DNA of 64,000 bases from Bin87 sp965116785 (GCA_965116785.1 OZ220731.1:310001-374000), one strand, 5' to 3'; shown: positions 8,655-17,831, counted from the stretch's first letter. Numbers and translations: made by a program. The notes: generated from the sequence alone by a model not told the origin.

Positions 8655-9671
8655 TCAGATCTGCGGGGCGGTCACTCCGAGCCACCAATGCTTTCCTTTT
8701 CCTCGACGCTTGCGCTGGTATCCCCGGGACCTGAGTTCGAGACCGAACTTTCTCTGGCTGTGGGCCAGATAACCCTGATCCAGGCACCATTGTGCGTAGG
8801 AGGTATACAGATCTCCGGCCAGTGACATGGCTTCTGCCCCGGTAGAGCATACTTCGGCGACGAACGCGTCAATCGGACCGCACTCGTTGGCCTGTGAGGC
8901 TACGGTTATCGCCGGTTCCGGCGGTTTGTCCGGAGCGATCCACCCTGATCCCGGCGCCGGTCCGGATGCGGACGGCCCCGGGCGGCGCAGGCGGCCGGAT
9001 CCGCTGCCATAGCCTGGAACTATTGGATCCGCGCCTCCAGGAGCGGCCGAAGAGAACTCCTGGGTAACCGTGCGGGCGCCTCGGGCAATTGCCGCGGCGT
9101 CGGAAGCCGCCACGCCGTCGACCAAATAAGATGCGAACAGAACCAGGTCGAGATACGCCGTCAGTCCGCCCAGGTGTTCCCACCGCATCTCGCGTCCGTT
9201 CCAGCTGGAAGCGTCCAGAATGAGGTCCATCGCCGGGCATTCGAAACATTGGCGATATTCCGTGGGCACGAGCCATGTGGGATTCAAGAGTTCCCGGTCG
9301 AGCGTGAGTCCTACAACGAAACACACCGCCCGCACGGTTCTGAAGTTGGGATCAGGGTCGTCCAGCGGTTCGTCTGCGGAGACCCCGTCCAACTCGCGTT
9401 GGGTCTGCAAGGCGCACAATGCGAACGCGGCGCGGACCTGGTTGCCGGCGCAACGGAGGAGGCCGCGTTGGTCGGACATCTCCAAAGGTACGCTGGCGTC
9501 CACCGGTTGCCAATCCGCCGCGTAGACTTCGTTGCTGGCCGGTACGAACGCTGGCGTGATCAATCCCCGGTGCGCGGCTGCATAAACGGCCATCGCGACA
9601 CATAGATTCTCCCGGGCCAGGCGTATTCGCTGGCCCGGCGAAAGCGCGGAAGTCGACGGAGCGTTAGTCAA
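8655..9671 (-). CDS. Hypothetical protein with phage/plasmid primase-type C-terminal winged-helix domain
   Basis: A 338-residue protein starting at TTG (9671) with no clear ribosome binding site. The N-terminal 215 residues are unfamiliar. A Gly/Pro/Ser-rich linker follows (about 216-250). The last 75 residues match in pattern the D5/P4-type primase C-terminal domain: AFVAEVCSTG, LYTSYAQWCLDQG, SQRKFGLELRSRGYQRKRR and a final WWLGV. No helicase or primase domain is present, so this is an orphan DNA-binding-type domain. Internal starts, such as the Met at residue 28, cannot be excluded. Confidence 0.7.
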   Translation of the reverse strand: MTNAPSTSALSPGQRIRLARENLCVAMAVYAAAHRGLITPAFVPASNEVYAADWQPVDASVPLEMSDQRGLLRCAGNQVRAAFALCALQTQRELDGVSADEPLDDPDPNFRTVRAVCFVVGLTLDRELLNPTWLVPTEYRQCFECPAMDLILDASSWNGREMRWEHLGGLTAYLDLVLFASYLVDGVAASDAAAIARGARTVTQEFSSAAPGGADPIVPGYGSGSGRLRRPGPSASGPAPGSGWIAPDKPPEPAITVASQANECGPIDAFVAEVCSTGAEAMSLAGDLYTSYAQWCLDQGYLAHSQRKFGLELRSRGYQRKRRGKGKHWWLGVTAPQI

Positions 9672-9685
9672 TGGGTCAATCGCGT

Positions 9686-9709
9686 AGGGGCGGATATGCG
9701 TCCGCCCCT
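9686..9709. repeat. GGGGCGGA palindrome, copy 3
   Basis: Arms AGGGGCGGA (9686-9694) and TCCGCCCCT (9701-9709) around six bases. It lies only 15 bases upstream of the TTG start of the preceding minus-strand gene and 36 bases past the stop of the dehydrogenase gene. Confidence 0.75.
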
Positions 9710-9744
9710 GGAGCGCTGGGCAAACTGTCCCAGACCAGTTTCGC

Positions 9745-10716
9745 CTACGAGTTGATGTCCATTACCACCTTGATGACGCCATCTTCGCGCTGCTCGTACA
9801 TATCGTAGGCGTTCTGGATGTCCGAAAAGCCCACGCGATGTGTGATCAGCTCGGCAGGGTCAGCCCACCCCCGGGAGCGCAGGTCCACCATATCCTGGAT
9901 CTGGCTGATAGGGTCGCCGCTGCGGGCGCCGGTGGTCGGTATGATGCGTGGCTGCTTGTCCATCCACAGGTTGTGCTCGATGGGCACCATGTGATCGGTC
10001 TGGATACCGAAGATGATGACCTGACCGAACTGGCGCACGTGCCGGAAACACTCGTTCAGCGGTTCCGGGTAACCTGCGGCTTCGACGCACACGTCCGGGC
10101 CACGGCCCTTGGTGATTTCCATGACGGCTTCGGCGAGGTCTTGCTTGTCGGGATTGATGCGGTGCGTTGATCCCATCTGCTTCGATTTTTCGAGGCGGTA
10201 GTCCAGAGGATCGACGACAATGACGTGGCGGGCACCCATCCGGGACAGGATCATGGTAAAGCTGAGTCCGATACTGCCCTGGCCGAAGATCAGGATGCTC
10301 TGCTGTAATGGGCTGCCCAACTGACGACACGAATAAAGCACCGTGCCCGGCGGCTGGCACATAACCCATTCGTCCAAACCGCCCTCGTCCGGCAGCAGGG
10401 CGAGTCGGCCCGGTTCCGACAGAATGTACTCGCACAATCCCCCGGTACCGGGATAGGGTATCGCGATCACCCGCTGCCCTTCCTGGAACTCGTCGGTCTT
10501 GCTTTCAACAATGACCCCGGCGAGTTCGTGGGCACCCTTGCAGGGCGCCATGGGGTACTCCGACTCATCAAGCACCGGGCCGTAGGTGTGCCGGATATCC
10601 GATCCGCAGACGCTGACGCTTTCCATCTTGATCAGAACCTGGCCGTCCGAGGGACCGGGGGTTTCGATATCGGTGAACTCCCAACGCTTCGGGGCTACCA
10701 GTTGGGCTGCTTTCAT
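9745..10716 (-). CDS. Zinc-binding (MDR family) alcohol/sugar dehydrogenase
   Basis: A 323-residue medium-chain dehydrogenase preceded by AAAGGAGC. The GroES-like domain shows the catalytic zinc ligands in SVCGSDIRH (Cys) and KGAHELAG (His-Glu). The four-cysteine structural zinc loop is missing. The Rossmann domain contains LIFGQGSIGLS in place of the common GAGPIG. A threonine-dehydrogenase or polyol-type substrate is plausible but unproven. The predicted reaction is NAD(P)-dependent oxidation of a secondary alcohol. It is slightly shorter than the usual 340-350 residues, in line with the absent structural loop. Confidence 0.9.
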   Translation of the reverse strand: MKAAQLVAPKRWEFTDIETPGPSDGQVLIKMESVSVCGSDIRHTYGPVLDESEYPMAPCKGAHELAGVIVESKTDEFQEGQRVIAIPYPGTGGLCEYILSEPGRLALLPDEGGLDEWVMCQPPGTVLYSCRQLGSPLQQSILIFGQGSIGLSFTMILSRMGARHVIVVDPLDYRLEKSKQMGSTHRINPDKQDLAEAVMEITKGRGPDVCVEAAGYPEPLNECFRHVRQFGQVIIFGIQTDHMVPIEHNLWMDKQPRIIPTTGARSGDPISQIQDMVDLRSRGWADPAELITHRVGFSDIQNAYDMYEQREDGVIKVVMDINS

Positions 10717-10821
10717 TTGGGGTTTGCTCCTTTAAGGTAACGACAGGTGGCGCAACGAACGCACTACCCGGCAATCATAGTACGCAGGCCGATTTAGCGA
10801 CAAGGGCAACGGGCCCGGTGG

Positions 10822-12246
10822 CTAGCCAATCGGCCGGTTGGTCACCTCACGGTCGATCTTGCGGGAAATCCACTGGCCGCCGCCCGCCGGGGCGGTAAGC
10901 TGCCCGTTCTCGACGGCCACGGTGCCGCGCATGATGGTCATCACCGGCCAGCCTTCGATCTCGAAATCCTCCCAGATGCTGTAGTCGCTGATGTGCAGGT
11001 CGTCCATGGACAGGCGCTTCTTGATCGAGGGGTCGATGAGGGTGATGTCGGCGTCGCTCCCGGGCGCCAGCGCTCCCTTGCGGGGATAGAGCCCGAAGAT
11101 GCGGGCCGCGTTGGCGGAGGTCACGTCCACGAACCGCTGGAGCGACATGCCGCGCTTGGACACTCCCTCGCTGTAGGTGATGCCGACCCTGGTCTCGGCG
11201 CCGTTGTGGCCGCCGGTGACGTCCCGCACGGTCTTGCCCTGGATCTTGAGGTTCCAGTCCGTGCAATATTCGTCGGTGGCCATCGTGTGCAGCCCGCCCC
11301 AGGCAATGCCCTTCCAAAGCATGGCAGCGTCTTCCGGCGACTTGAGGGACGGGTACGTGTGGTACTTCATCCCGTTCTCTTCCTTGTAATTGTTGGCGTT
11401 GAAGCAGGCGTAGTTGTGGAGCGTTTCGCCGTAAATGGCCATGCCCTTGTTGCGAGCCTCGCCAATGGCGTTGATGCCCTCGCGTGCGCTCACGTGCACA
11501 AAATAAACGGGAGAGCCGGTCCACTCCGCGACCCGCAGCACGCGCCGGAAGGACACGTCCTCCGACTCGTTGCTGTGGACCTGGGGCATATTCCACCACT
11601 CGTTCTGTTCCTCGCGCTGGAGCTTCTCGTACATGTACTGGACCATGTCATCGTCTTCCGAATGGACCAGGAGCATGGCGTCGTTCCGCTGGATGACTTC
11701 CATCAGGTCATGGAGGTGTCCCATCCCGACCTTACGCGGTTCGCCGGACATTTCCGGCGGGCGAATGTTGGTGGTGAAGATCTTGACGCTCGACCAGCCG
11801 CCCTCGATGTATTCGTGCAGCGATTCCAGCGTGCGCTGGGGAATCTCGCCGAGGAGCATCAGGTGGTGGGCATAGTCGGCGTAAGAGTTGCCGCGCCAGG
11901 AGTTGGTCCGCTCCTGGATGGCCTCCTCGATGGTGTTGCCCGGGTGATGGATGGCAAAGTCCAGGAGTGTGGTTGTGCCTCCGAACAGGGCCGCGCGGCT
12001 CACCTGCTCCGGTGGGGCAGTGCGCAGATTTCCGGGGCCCATGATGGGCGCGTCGATGTGCGCGTGGGGTTCGATGCCGCCCGGAACTACTATCTTTCCG
12101 GTGGCGTCAATCACCCGGCCGACGTCGTCGGTCATGGTGTTGGGCGCGGTGATGGCGACGATTTTCTCGCCCTGGATGCACACATCCCAGTCGCCCACAC
12201 CCCAAGGCGTGACGACCTGGCCGCCGCGGATGATCAAGTCCAGCAT
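10822..12246 (-). CDS. Dihydropyrimidinase/hydantoinase-type amidohydrolase
   Basis: The reading frame reaches 12414, but the ATG at 12246 has GGAGGG just upstream and gives the standard start MLDLIIRGGQVVTPWG (474 residues). Metal-binding features of the dihydropyrimidinase branch are visible: GGIEPHAHID (HxH), SVKIFTT (the lysine that becomes carboxylated), LLVHSEDDD, YFVHVSA and ATDEYC. It would open cyclic amides such as dihydropyrimidines or hydantoins. The C-terminal region (ALAPGSDADITLIDP) is the usual composite beta-sandwich. It is transcribed away from the crotonase gene. Confidence 0.93.
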   Translation of the reverse strand: MLDLIIRGGQVVTPWGVGDWDVCIQGEKIVAITAPNTMTDDVGRVIDATGKIVVPGGIEPHAHIDAPIMGPGNLRTAPPEQVSRAALFGGTTTLLDFAIHHPGNTIEEAIQERTNSWRGNSYADYAHHLMLLGEIPQRTLESLHEYIEGGWSSVKIFTTNIRPPEMSGEPRKVGMGHLHDLMEVIQRNDAMLLVHSEDDDMVQYMYEKLQREEQNEWWNMPQVHSNESEDVSFRRVLRVAEWTGSPVYFVHVSAREGINAIGEARNKGMAIYGETLHNYACFNANNYKEENGMKYHTYPSLKSPEDAAMLWKGIAWGGLHTMATDEYCTDWNLKIQGKTVRDVTGGHNGAETRVGITYSEGVSKRGMSLQRFVDVTSANAARIFGLYPRKGALAPGSDADITLIDPSIKKRLSMDDLHISDYSIWEDFEIEGWPVMTIMRGTVAVENGQLTAPAGGGQWISRKIDREVTNRPIG

Positions 12247-12607
12247 AATGTCCCTCCGTGGAAGCGCTGAGCCGGCTGAAATTACCGGATCGGACCGGCC
12301 AGGCGGCGCCAGTATAGCGCAATTTTTCGCCGGTCTATTGATGTGCGACCGACCGAGTACGATGCCGTACTGACCAGGGCAGGCCCATAACCGGCATTGA
12401 GGCGGGCCCCGCAACGCGCGGATGAGCCGACCCTAGCCGGCGTGCGGTTAGTGTTGACGGGGTGCGCCTGCGTCCTCGCTTCTACGGAGACCCAGAGCTG
12501 CACGAAGCGCTCTGGATTGGATTCGCGGCGTCACCACGTCGCGGCTATAATTGGCGCGCCACATCGAGTTACCCAGCCAAATTTCTGCGGACGGCGAGGA
12601 TTCCATT
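12247..12607. other. Divergent intergenic region
   Basis: This 361-base gap separates the hydantoinase (minus) from the crotonase (plus). A TATACT box is readable on the minus strand at 12311-12316 and a TATAAT box on the plus strand at 12546-12551. Neither has a convincing -35 at 16-18 bases, so both are weak promoter candidates. No gene or repeat is seen. Confidence 0.4.
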
Positions 12608-13423
12608 ATGGTTACCACCTACTCGTGCATCAACACCGAAACCGTGACGCGCCCCACCATGATGGGTCGGAGCGAGGTCGAAACCCACATTGGGGTGGTC
12701 ACGTTGAACCGTCCCGAGGTTCTGAACGCCCTCAACCTGCAACTGGTGCGCGAACTGGATCAGGCGATTACCGATTACGAAGCGGATGACAGCGTTGGCG
12801 CGGTCATCATCACCGGGGCCGGCGAGCGCGCTTTTTCCGCGGGCGCGGATATCCACGAGAACCGCGAACTGTCACCCGAGGATCGTAATGCGGGCCAGGC
12901 GGAGCGCGCCGAATACACCTGGCACCTGCACACCAGCAGCAAGCCGATCATCGGCGCGGTGAATGGGCTGTGCTATGGAGGCGGCACGGTGCTGGCCACC
13001 AGCCTGGACTTCCTTGTGGGTTGCGAAAAGAGCAGCTTCCGCTTCCTGGCCGTGAACTACGGCCAGATGAACGCGACCTGGAGCCTGCCGCAACTGGTCG
13101 GCATACACCGGGCCAAGGAGCTTTTGCTCAGTGGTCGCGAGGTTTTCGCCGAGGAGGCCTACCACATGGGCCTTATCAACCATCTGGTCCCCTCCGAAGA
13201 ACTCATGGACCGGACGCTGGATATCGCGGCCGGGATTGCCCGCAACCGGGTAGAGGGTTTGGCGAACATAAAGCAGTTGTTGCTTGAACATTCCGGGCTG
13301 CCCATCGAACAGCAATACCGCAACGAGATTGAAGGCCGCACCGACCGCTTCAAAGGCCTCTCGGTGGAAGAGGGTTTCTCGGACTTCCTGTCCCGGAAGG
13401 GACGGAAGCCCCGTTCCGCCTGA
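12608..13423 (+). CDS. Enoyl-CoA hydratase/isomerase (crotonase) family protein
   Basis: The ATG at 12608 follows GAGGA by seven bases (271 residues). Crotonase landmarks are VVTLNRPEVLNAL, the first oxyanion block AFSAGADI (about residues 77-84) and the second oxyanion block GAVNGLCYGGG (about 115-125). The segment that normally reads PExxLGxxP here reads VNYGQMNATWSLPQ, so the usual catalytic glutamates are not evident. It may therefore be an isomerase, a hydrolase or another CoA-thioester enzyme rather than a true hydratase. It probably acts on a CoA intermediate with the CaiB/BaiF and thiolase products of this window. Confidence 0.9.
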   Translation: MVTTYSCINTETVTRPTMMGRSEVETHIGVVTLNRPEVLNALNLQLVRELDQAITDYEADDSVGAVIITGAGERAFSAGADIHENRELSPEDRNAGQAERAEYTWHLHTSSKPIIGAVNGLCYGGGTVLATSLDFLVGCEKSSFRFLAVNYGQMNATWSLPQLVGIHRAKELLLSGREVFAEEAYHMGLINHLVPSEELMDRTLDIAAGIARNRVEGLANIKQLLLEHSGLPIEQQYRNEIEGRTDRFKGLSVEEGFSDFLSRKGRKPRSA

Positions 13424-13453
13424 TCCTTTGCGGGTCTCTGGGTCGAGGGCGTC

Positions 13454-13930
13454 TTGACCGAAAACGCGTCTCCGGTTTCAACACCGCCGGTGGGTCGGGC
13501 TTCAGGCGACCCCATCGTCGCCCCGGATGGTTCCCAAGTCCGTCTGCTGCTTACGGACGAGCACGGCGCGACCCGGTGCAGCATGGTTGAGGTGATCATC
13601 AGCGCCGATGAGGTCAGCCGGGCAGTGCGTCATCGCACGGTCGAGGAAGCCTGGTACGTGATCTCCGGCGCCGGTGAAGTGTGGCGTTGTCCCCCGGGGA
13701 TATCGGCCAGTGGAATCTCGCCGGCGCGAGTGACGGCCGGGGACGCCCTGGTCATCCCGAGGGGCTGGGAGTTTCAGTTTCGGGCAGAAGCCGGCTCAGA
13801 TTTGCGATTTATCTGCGTGACCATGCCGGCGTGGCCGGGCATGGACGAGGCGGTGGAAGCGCGAGAAGGAGGTCTGGGCGCGCCTACCCTTGCGCCTCCG
13901 GAAATTACCCCTGACGTCGAACCTCGATAG
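13454..13930 (+). CDS. Cupin-domain protein
   Basis: A 158-residue protein with a TTG start (13454) behind GAGGG, 30 bases after the crotonase stop and probably cotranscribed. A single cupin barrel is visible: EVIISADEVSRAVRHRTVEEAWYVISGAGEVW, then VTAGDALVIPRGWEFQFRAE, with His, Glu and a later GDxxxIPxGxxxxF motif. The function is unknown; metal-dependent isomerases, dioxygenases and sensors share this fold. Its last 26 bases overlap the convergent HTH gene. Confidence 0.85.
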   Translation: MTENASPVSTPPVGRASGDPIVAPDGSQVRLLLTDEHGATRCSMVEVIISADEVSRAVRHRTVEEAWYVISGAGEVWRCPPGISASGISPARVTAGDALVIPRGWEFQFRAEAGSDLRFICVTMPAWPGMDEAVEAREGGLGAPTLAPPEITPDVEPR

Positions 13931-14141
13931 TCTCACCGTCGGCCAGCGCGACACGGCGGTATTGGATCCCCATTTTTAACATCCAGTATCCGAGGGTAGC
14001 GGGACTGACTCCCAGGTGGGAAGCCGCACGGCTCATTCCCATTTCGTTGACCAAGTCGGGCACCAGGCTCTCCAGCTGCCTCCCGTGTTTCTCTTCCACG
14101 CTGCGCATTAACTTGGTCTTTCTGATTCGCTGCGTTGCCAT
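13905..14141 (-). CDS. Small helix-turn-helix protein
   Basis: A 78-residue protein starting MATQRIRKTKLMRSVEEKHG. The helix-turn-helix lies at about residues 25-55, with the pattern LVNEMGMSRAASHLGVSPATLGYWMLKMGI, like Fis/transposase-type HTH domains. An AGAGAGGA lies directly before the ATG, closer than ideal, so the Met at residue 12 is an alternative start. It overlaps the cupin gene tail to tail by 26 bases. A 20-bp inverted repeat at 14267-14286 in its upstream gap is a candidate binding site. It is probably a transcription factor; the target is unknown. Confidence 0.75.
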   Translation of the reverse strand: MATQRIRKTKLMRSVEEKHGRQLESLVPDLVNEMGMSRAASHLGVSPATLGYWMLKMGIQYRRVALADGETIEVRRQG

Positions 14142-14266
14142 ATCCTCTCTTCCCGTTGTTATTCGCCAGCGTCGCTGCGAAACGGGGCTGGCGGGTGATG
14201 CGATGGCGCAATCATACACGAACGCCTTATGTGCGCACACTGACCCGGTGTCACGTCTTGCCCAAT

Positions 14267-14286
14267 TTTTATGAATAGTCATAAAA
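14267..14286. promoter_or_regulatory. 20-bp perfect inverted repeat, candidate operator
   Basis: TTTTATGA and TCATAAAA arms around ATAG. This AT-rich, perfectly symmetric 8-4-8 element in otherwise GC-rich DNA lies 125 bases upstream of the HTH gene and 183 bases upstream of mutS. It has the size and symmetry of a dimeric repressor site. No U-run follows, so it is not a typical terminator. Confidence 0.5.
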
Positions 14287-14457
14287 GTTGTCGCAAATTT
14301 GCACCCAATCCGCTGCGGAGGGGCGGTTGGCGTCGCGACTCTGCGTCCGGGAGGCGCCGGGCCTTTTCGCCTCCCGCCGCTCCACTGGCCTGACAATACA
14401 ATCCCGGCCCAGTCCGCATCGCGCCGGTCGCCTAACCCGGCGGTTCAACCCATGGGG

Positions 14458-14463
14458 TAAAAT
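14458..14463 (+). promoter_or_regulatory. Candidate -10 box, leaderless mutS
   Basis: TAAAAT ends six bases before the mutS ATG, and no ribosome binding site is visible. Transcription would start at or next to the start codon. No good -35 hexamer is found. The context (GGGG-TAAAAT) matches that before the CaiB/BaiF gene at 24408. Confidence 0.35.
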
Positions 14464-14469
14464 TGTGCC

Positions 14470-17121
14470 ATGTCTACAGCGGTGGGCGGCGGACACCTGA
14501 CGCCGGTACGTCGGCAGTATCTGACCATCAAGCACTCGTACCCGGACGCCGTGGTGCTGTTTCGGATGGGCGATTTTTACGAGTGCTTCGACGATGATGC
14601 CCACACCCTCGCATCGGCGCTCGAGATTGCACTGACCTCCCGGACCATGGGGAAAGACACCCGCGTGCCCATGGCCGGGGTGCCCGCAGTCTCACTGGAA
14701 GCCAACCTGGCCAGGTTGATCAAGCAGGGCCACAAGGTGGCTATCTGTGAGCAATTGAGCGACCCGGCGACGTCCAGAGGGCTGGTTGAGCGCGGGGTCG
14801 TCCGCGTGGTGACTCCGGGTACGGTCATAGAAGCGGCGCTTCTGGACAACCAGGCGAACAATTACCTGGCCGCAGTCTGCGCCGGCGACGACCAGGTGGG
14901 TCTGGCTTATGTCGACGTAACCACCGGTGAGTTCGGCCTGTCGCAAATGACCGAGGACCGACTGCCATTGGAATTAGCCCGGCTGCAGCCATCGGAAATC
15001 CTGGTCCCAAACCGGGAAGGGTTCGAGGATTTCTTCGCCGGGCAGGCTGGACTTGCCCAGACCGTGACGATCAATCATTTGGACAGCGCGGCGTTCAGCC
15101 TCGAGTCGGCCCTACGGGCGCTCCTGGACTATTACGAGGTGCTGTCGCTGGAGGCCTACGGGCTGGAATCCAACGGTTCGCCGACGGACCCGCTGGCGGT
15201 GCGGGCTGCTGGGGCGATCCTGGAATACCTGCAGTACACCTTGCAGGGCGAGCGGCCGGCGTTGTCGCCTCCCTCCGTTTACAGCACGGCCTCGTATATG
15301 ACTCTTGACCCGCAAACCCGGCGAAACCTGGAGCTATTCGCTGCCGGCAGATGGGACAGCAGCGACATGTCACTGCTGAAGGCGCTGGACGGCACCCGTA
15401 CCCCCATGGGCGCGCGTCTGCTCCGCAGATGGCTGGGACGGCCACTGCTGAACCTGGAACGGCTGGAACGCCGGCTGGATGCGGTGCAGTTCTTTTACGA
15501 GGACGCGTTCCGACGAAACGAGGCAGCGACGGCGCTGGCCCAAATCTCGGACCTGGAGCGGATCCTCAGCCGGGTGCAGACGAATTCGGCGGCCCCCCGG
15601 GACCTGCTGGCGTTGAAGCGGAGCGTGGAGGCGGCGGCGGAACTAGGGTCGCTCTTCTCCAGGGACCAGGTTGAACGGGTCGCGTGGGTGGCGGACGACC
15701 TGCGTCCTATTGCAGACGTGACGGCGCTGATCGAGCAGGCCATTGAGCCGGAACCTTCGGGTTCCGTGGGCGAAGGCGGAGTGATCCGGGCCGGGTTTTC
15801 ACCGGAGCTGGATCACGTTCGGCGCCTGTCTCGAGACACCAGAGGGGTCATCGCCAACCTGGAAGCTGAGGAACGGGAGCGCACGGGCATTCGCAGCCTG
15901 AAAGTCGGCTTCAACCAGGTTTTCGGCTATTACATCGAGGTCAGCAACTCAAACCTCGACGCGGTGCCCGAACACTATCAGCGTCGGCAGACCCTCACGG
16001 GCGGCGAGCGATATATCACTCCCGAGCTCAAGGAGTTCGAAAGCCAGGCGCTGGACGCCCGTGAAAAGCTCGAAGACCTGGAGCGCAACCTCTATCGCCA
16101 GGTTTGCCGTCAGGTCGCCGACCACAGCCCGGCAATATCCCGCCTGGCGTCGGCAATCGCCCGCGCCGACGTGTTCGTTGGCCTGGCGGATATGGCGGTG
16201 AGACACGGGTATGTACGGCCCGAGCTGAACGACGGGGTGGCAATTCGGATTTCGGACGGACGGCATCCGGTGGTGGAACGGGTACTGGGAACCGGGGCGT
16301 TTGTGCCCAACGATGCGGCGCTGGATTCCGACGACGCTCAGATCATGCTGATCACCGGGCCCAACATGGCGGGCAAGTCCACGTATATCCGCCAGGTCGC
16401 CATAATCGTGCTCATGGCGCAGGTCGGGAGTTTCGTACCGGCGTCGTCGGCTACCATTGGCCTGGTAGATCGCATCTTTACCCGGGTCGGCCTCCAGGAC
16501 GATTTGGCGACGGGGCAATCTACCTTCATGGTGGAAATGGTCGAAACCGCGGCCATCCTCAACCAGGCTTCCTGGCGCTCCCTGGTAATCCTTGACGAGA
16601 TCGGCCGGGGCACCAGCACCTATGACGGGTTGTCCATTGCCCGGGCAGTGGTGGAGCACCTGCACAACAACCCCCGCCTCGGTTGCAAAACGCTGTTCGC
16701 CACCCACTATCACGAGCTGACCGATCTGGCATCCACACTGCCGGGCGTACGCAACTACAGCGTAGCTGTGTCCGAGGAGGATGGTCGCGTGGCGTTTCTG
16801 CGGCGGATCGTGCCGGGCGGCGCTGACCGCTCGTATGGGGTGCACGTGGCGATGCTGGCCGGCATGCCCGCCTCAGTGGTGAGCCGGGCCCAGGAATTAC
16901 TCACGGACCTGGAGCAGGAACGCGGATCGAGCATTCCTTCCGCCAGAGGCGATAGCCGAAAGTCCGATCCGTCTCCTCAGTTGCCGTTGCCCCTGTTCCC
17001 TTCCGGGCACGAACGCCTTGCCGAGGTCCTGTTGGAAATGGACGTGTCGAACCTCACGCCGCTTGAAGCGATAAACAAGCTCTACGAACTGCAGCAGGAG
17101 GCCCGCCTTCCTGAGGATTGA
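14470..17121 (+). CDS. mutS: DNA mismatch repair protein MutS
   Basis: A full-length 883-residue MutS that recognises mismatched or looped DNA. The mismatch-wedge motif GDFYECF (residues 34-40) carries the Phe-x-Glu pair. Connector, lever and clamp domains fill the middle. The ATPase domain has Walker A GPNMAGKS at 630-637, Walker B LVILDEIGRGTSTYDG around 705-720 and the ATHYHEL switch. The C-terminus includes a Pro-rich linker and a short terminal helix pair (VSNLTPLEAINKLYELQ) typical of the tetramerisation region. No mutL is nearby. No ribosome binding site is seen; the start is supported by the family N-terminus. Confidence 0.98.
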   Translation: MSTAVGGGHLTPVRRQYLTIKHSYPDAVVLFRMGDFYECFDDDAHTLASALEIALTSRTMGKDTRVPMAGVPAVSLEANLARLIKQGHKVAICEQLSDPATSRGLVERGVVRVVTPGTVIEAALLDNQANNYLAAVCAGDDQVGLAYVDVTTGEFGLSQMTEDRLPLELARLQPSEILVPNREGFEDFFAGQAGLAQTVTINHLDSAAFSLESALRALLDYYEVLSLEAYGLESNGSPTDPLAVRAAGAILEYLQYTLQGERPALSPPSVYSTASYMTLDPQTRRNLELFAAGRWDSSDMSLLKALDGTRTPMGARLLRRWLGRPLLNLERLERRLDAVQFFYEDAFRRNEAATALAQISDLERILSRVQTNSAAPRDLLALKRSVEAAAELGSLFSRDQVERVAWVADDLRPIADVTALIEQAIEPEPSGSVGEGGVIRAGFSPELDHVRRLSRDTRGVIANLEAEERERTGIRSLKVGFNQVFGYYIEVSNSNLDAVPEHYQRRQTLTGGERYITPELKEFESQALDAREKLEDLERNLYRQVCRQVADHSPAISRLASAIARADVFVGLADMAVRHGYVRPELNDGVAIRISDGRHPVVERVLGTGAFVPNDAALDSDDAQIMLITGPNMAGKSTYIRQVAIIVLMAQVGSFVPASSATIGLVDRIFTRVGLQDDLATGQSTFMVEMVETAAILNQASWRSLVILDEIGRGTSTYDGLSIARAVVEHLHNNPRLGCKTLFATHYHELTDLASTLPGVRNYSVAVSEEDGRVAFLRRIVPGGADRSYGVHVAMLAGMPASVVSRAQELLTDLEQERGSSIPSARGDSRKSDPSPQLPLPLFPSGHERLAEVLLEMDVSNLTPLEAINKLYELQQEARLPED

Positions 17122-17244
17122 CCGGGAGAGCGTACAAATCAGCCAAGGGCCGATTGAATGAGTCGCGCGGATGGTCTTGGCCAAACCGGGAGTCTCATCG
17201 ACTTCACTTAGCGGTGCCGCGCGACGGCCCCGATCGCGTCCGTT

Positions 17245-17831
17245 GGGGTGATTGGCCATCCGGTTGAACGCTGCCCGGTGCACCGTCTGCAGGATGCGTT
17301 TGGTCCTGGTCTCGGCGATCCGTGCGGACTCTTGTTCACCAGAGGATGTTCTTTTTGGATGAGGCGGGACAGTTCTCAAAGAGTGTGCGGGCGGTGTCAT
17401 CGCGGACCAATGCCGACGGCAGTTCATTGGGAATGACCAAATCCTCGACCTCGTCGTAAACCGTCCATGCCCCGTTTGCCTGCGCCGTTTCCACCAGGCG
17501 CGCCCGCTGGCGCCGTCCGGACAAGCCCCATCAGGCGCGCCACCTTCCCCTTGTTGATCCGTGACCACGGACTGCTGAGGTTCCTTGGAGTGGACAGCCC
17601 GATCGCCCGTTCGTCGTCCAGCCGGTTGGGCCTAGAGTCGACACAACCGAAACACTGGGCTTCGTCCACGGAGTCGGCGTGGGAACCAAAGGGTTTGCCG
17701 GTAGTCTGCTTCCACGACGCGAGCCAGGCCCCATCGGACGCCTCGTAGTTCCGCTCCAGCCAATCGCGCCGCTCGTCGGCCGTTTGCGCGTGCAGCAGGA
17801 TCCGGCCGTCCTTGGCATGATGTCTAACCAC
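17245..17831 (-). pseudogene. YdeI-like (bacteriocin-protection family) gene with two frameshifts
   Basis: Three frames on the minus strand together give one YdeI-family protein of about 195 residues. Part one (GTG at 17831) reads ERRDWLERNYEASDGAWL ... AQCFGCVDS, then LSTPRNLSSPWSRINKGKVARLMG. Near 17490-17520, in a GC-rich GGCGCGCC run, the homology jumps to ARLVETAQANGAWTVYDEV up to KKNILW and a stop at 17336. It then jumps again to ESARIAETRTKRILQTV. The family pattern continues across both breaks. It is either a decayed gene or contains two sequencing indels; two independent shifts favour decay. Confidence 0.75.

Larger units (their letters stand above)
14142..14469. other. Divergent gap between HTH gene and mutS
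   Basis: A 328-base region without a gene. It holds one notable AT-rich inverted repeat (14267-14286, listed separately) and, at its right edge, a TAAAAT box six bases before the mutS start codon. Nothing else is recognised. Confidence 0.5.

Noticed and set aside
16897..17568. 223-codon minus-strand frame at the mutS 3' end
   Set aside because: Its middle part is only the third segment of the frameshifted YdeI-like pseudogene; the rest overlaps mutS.
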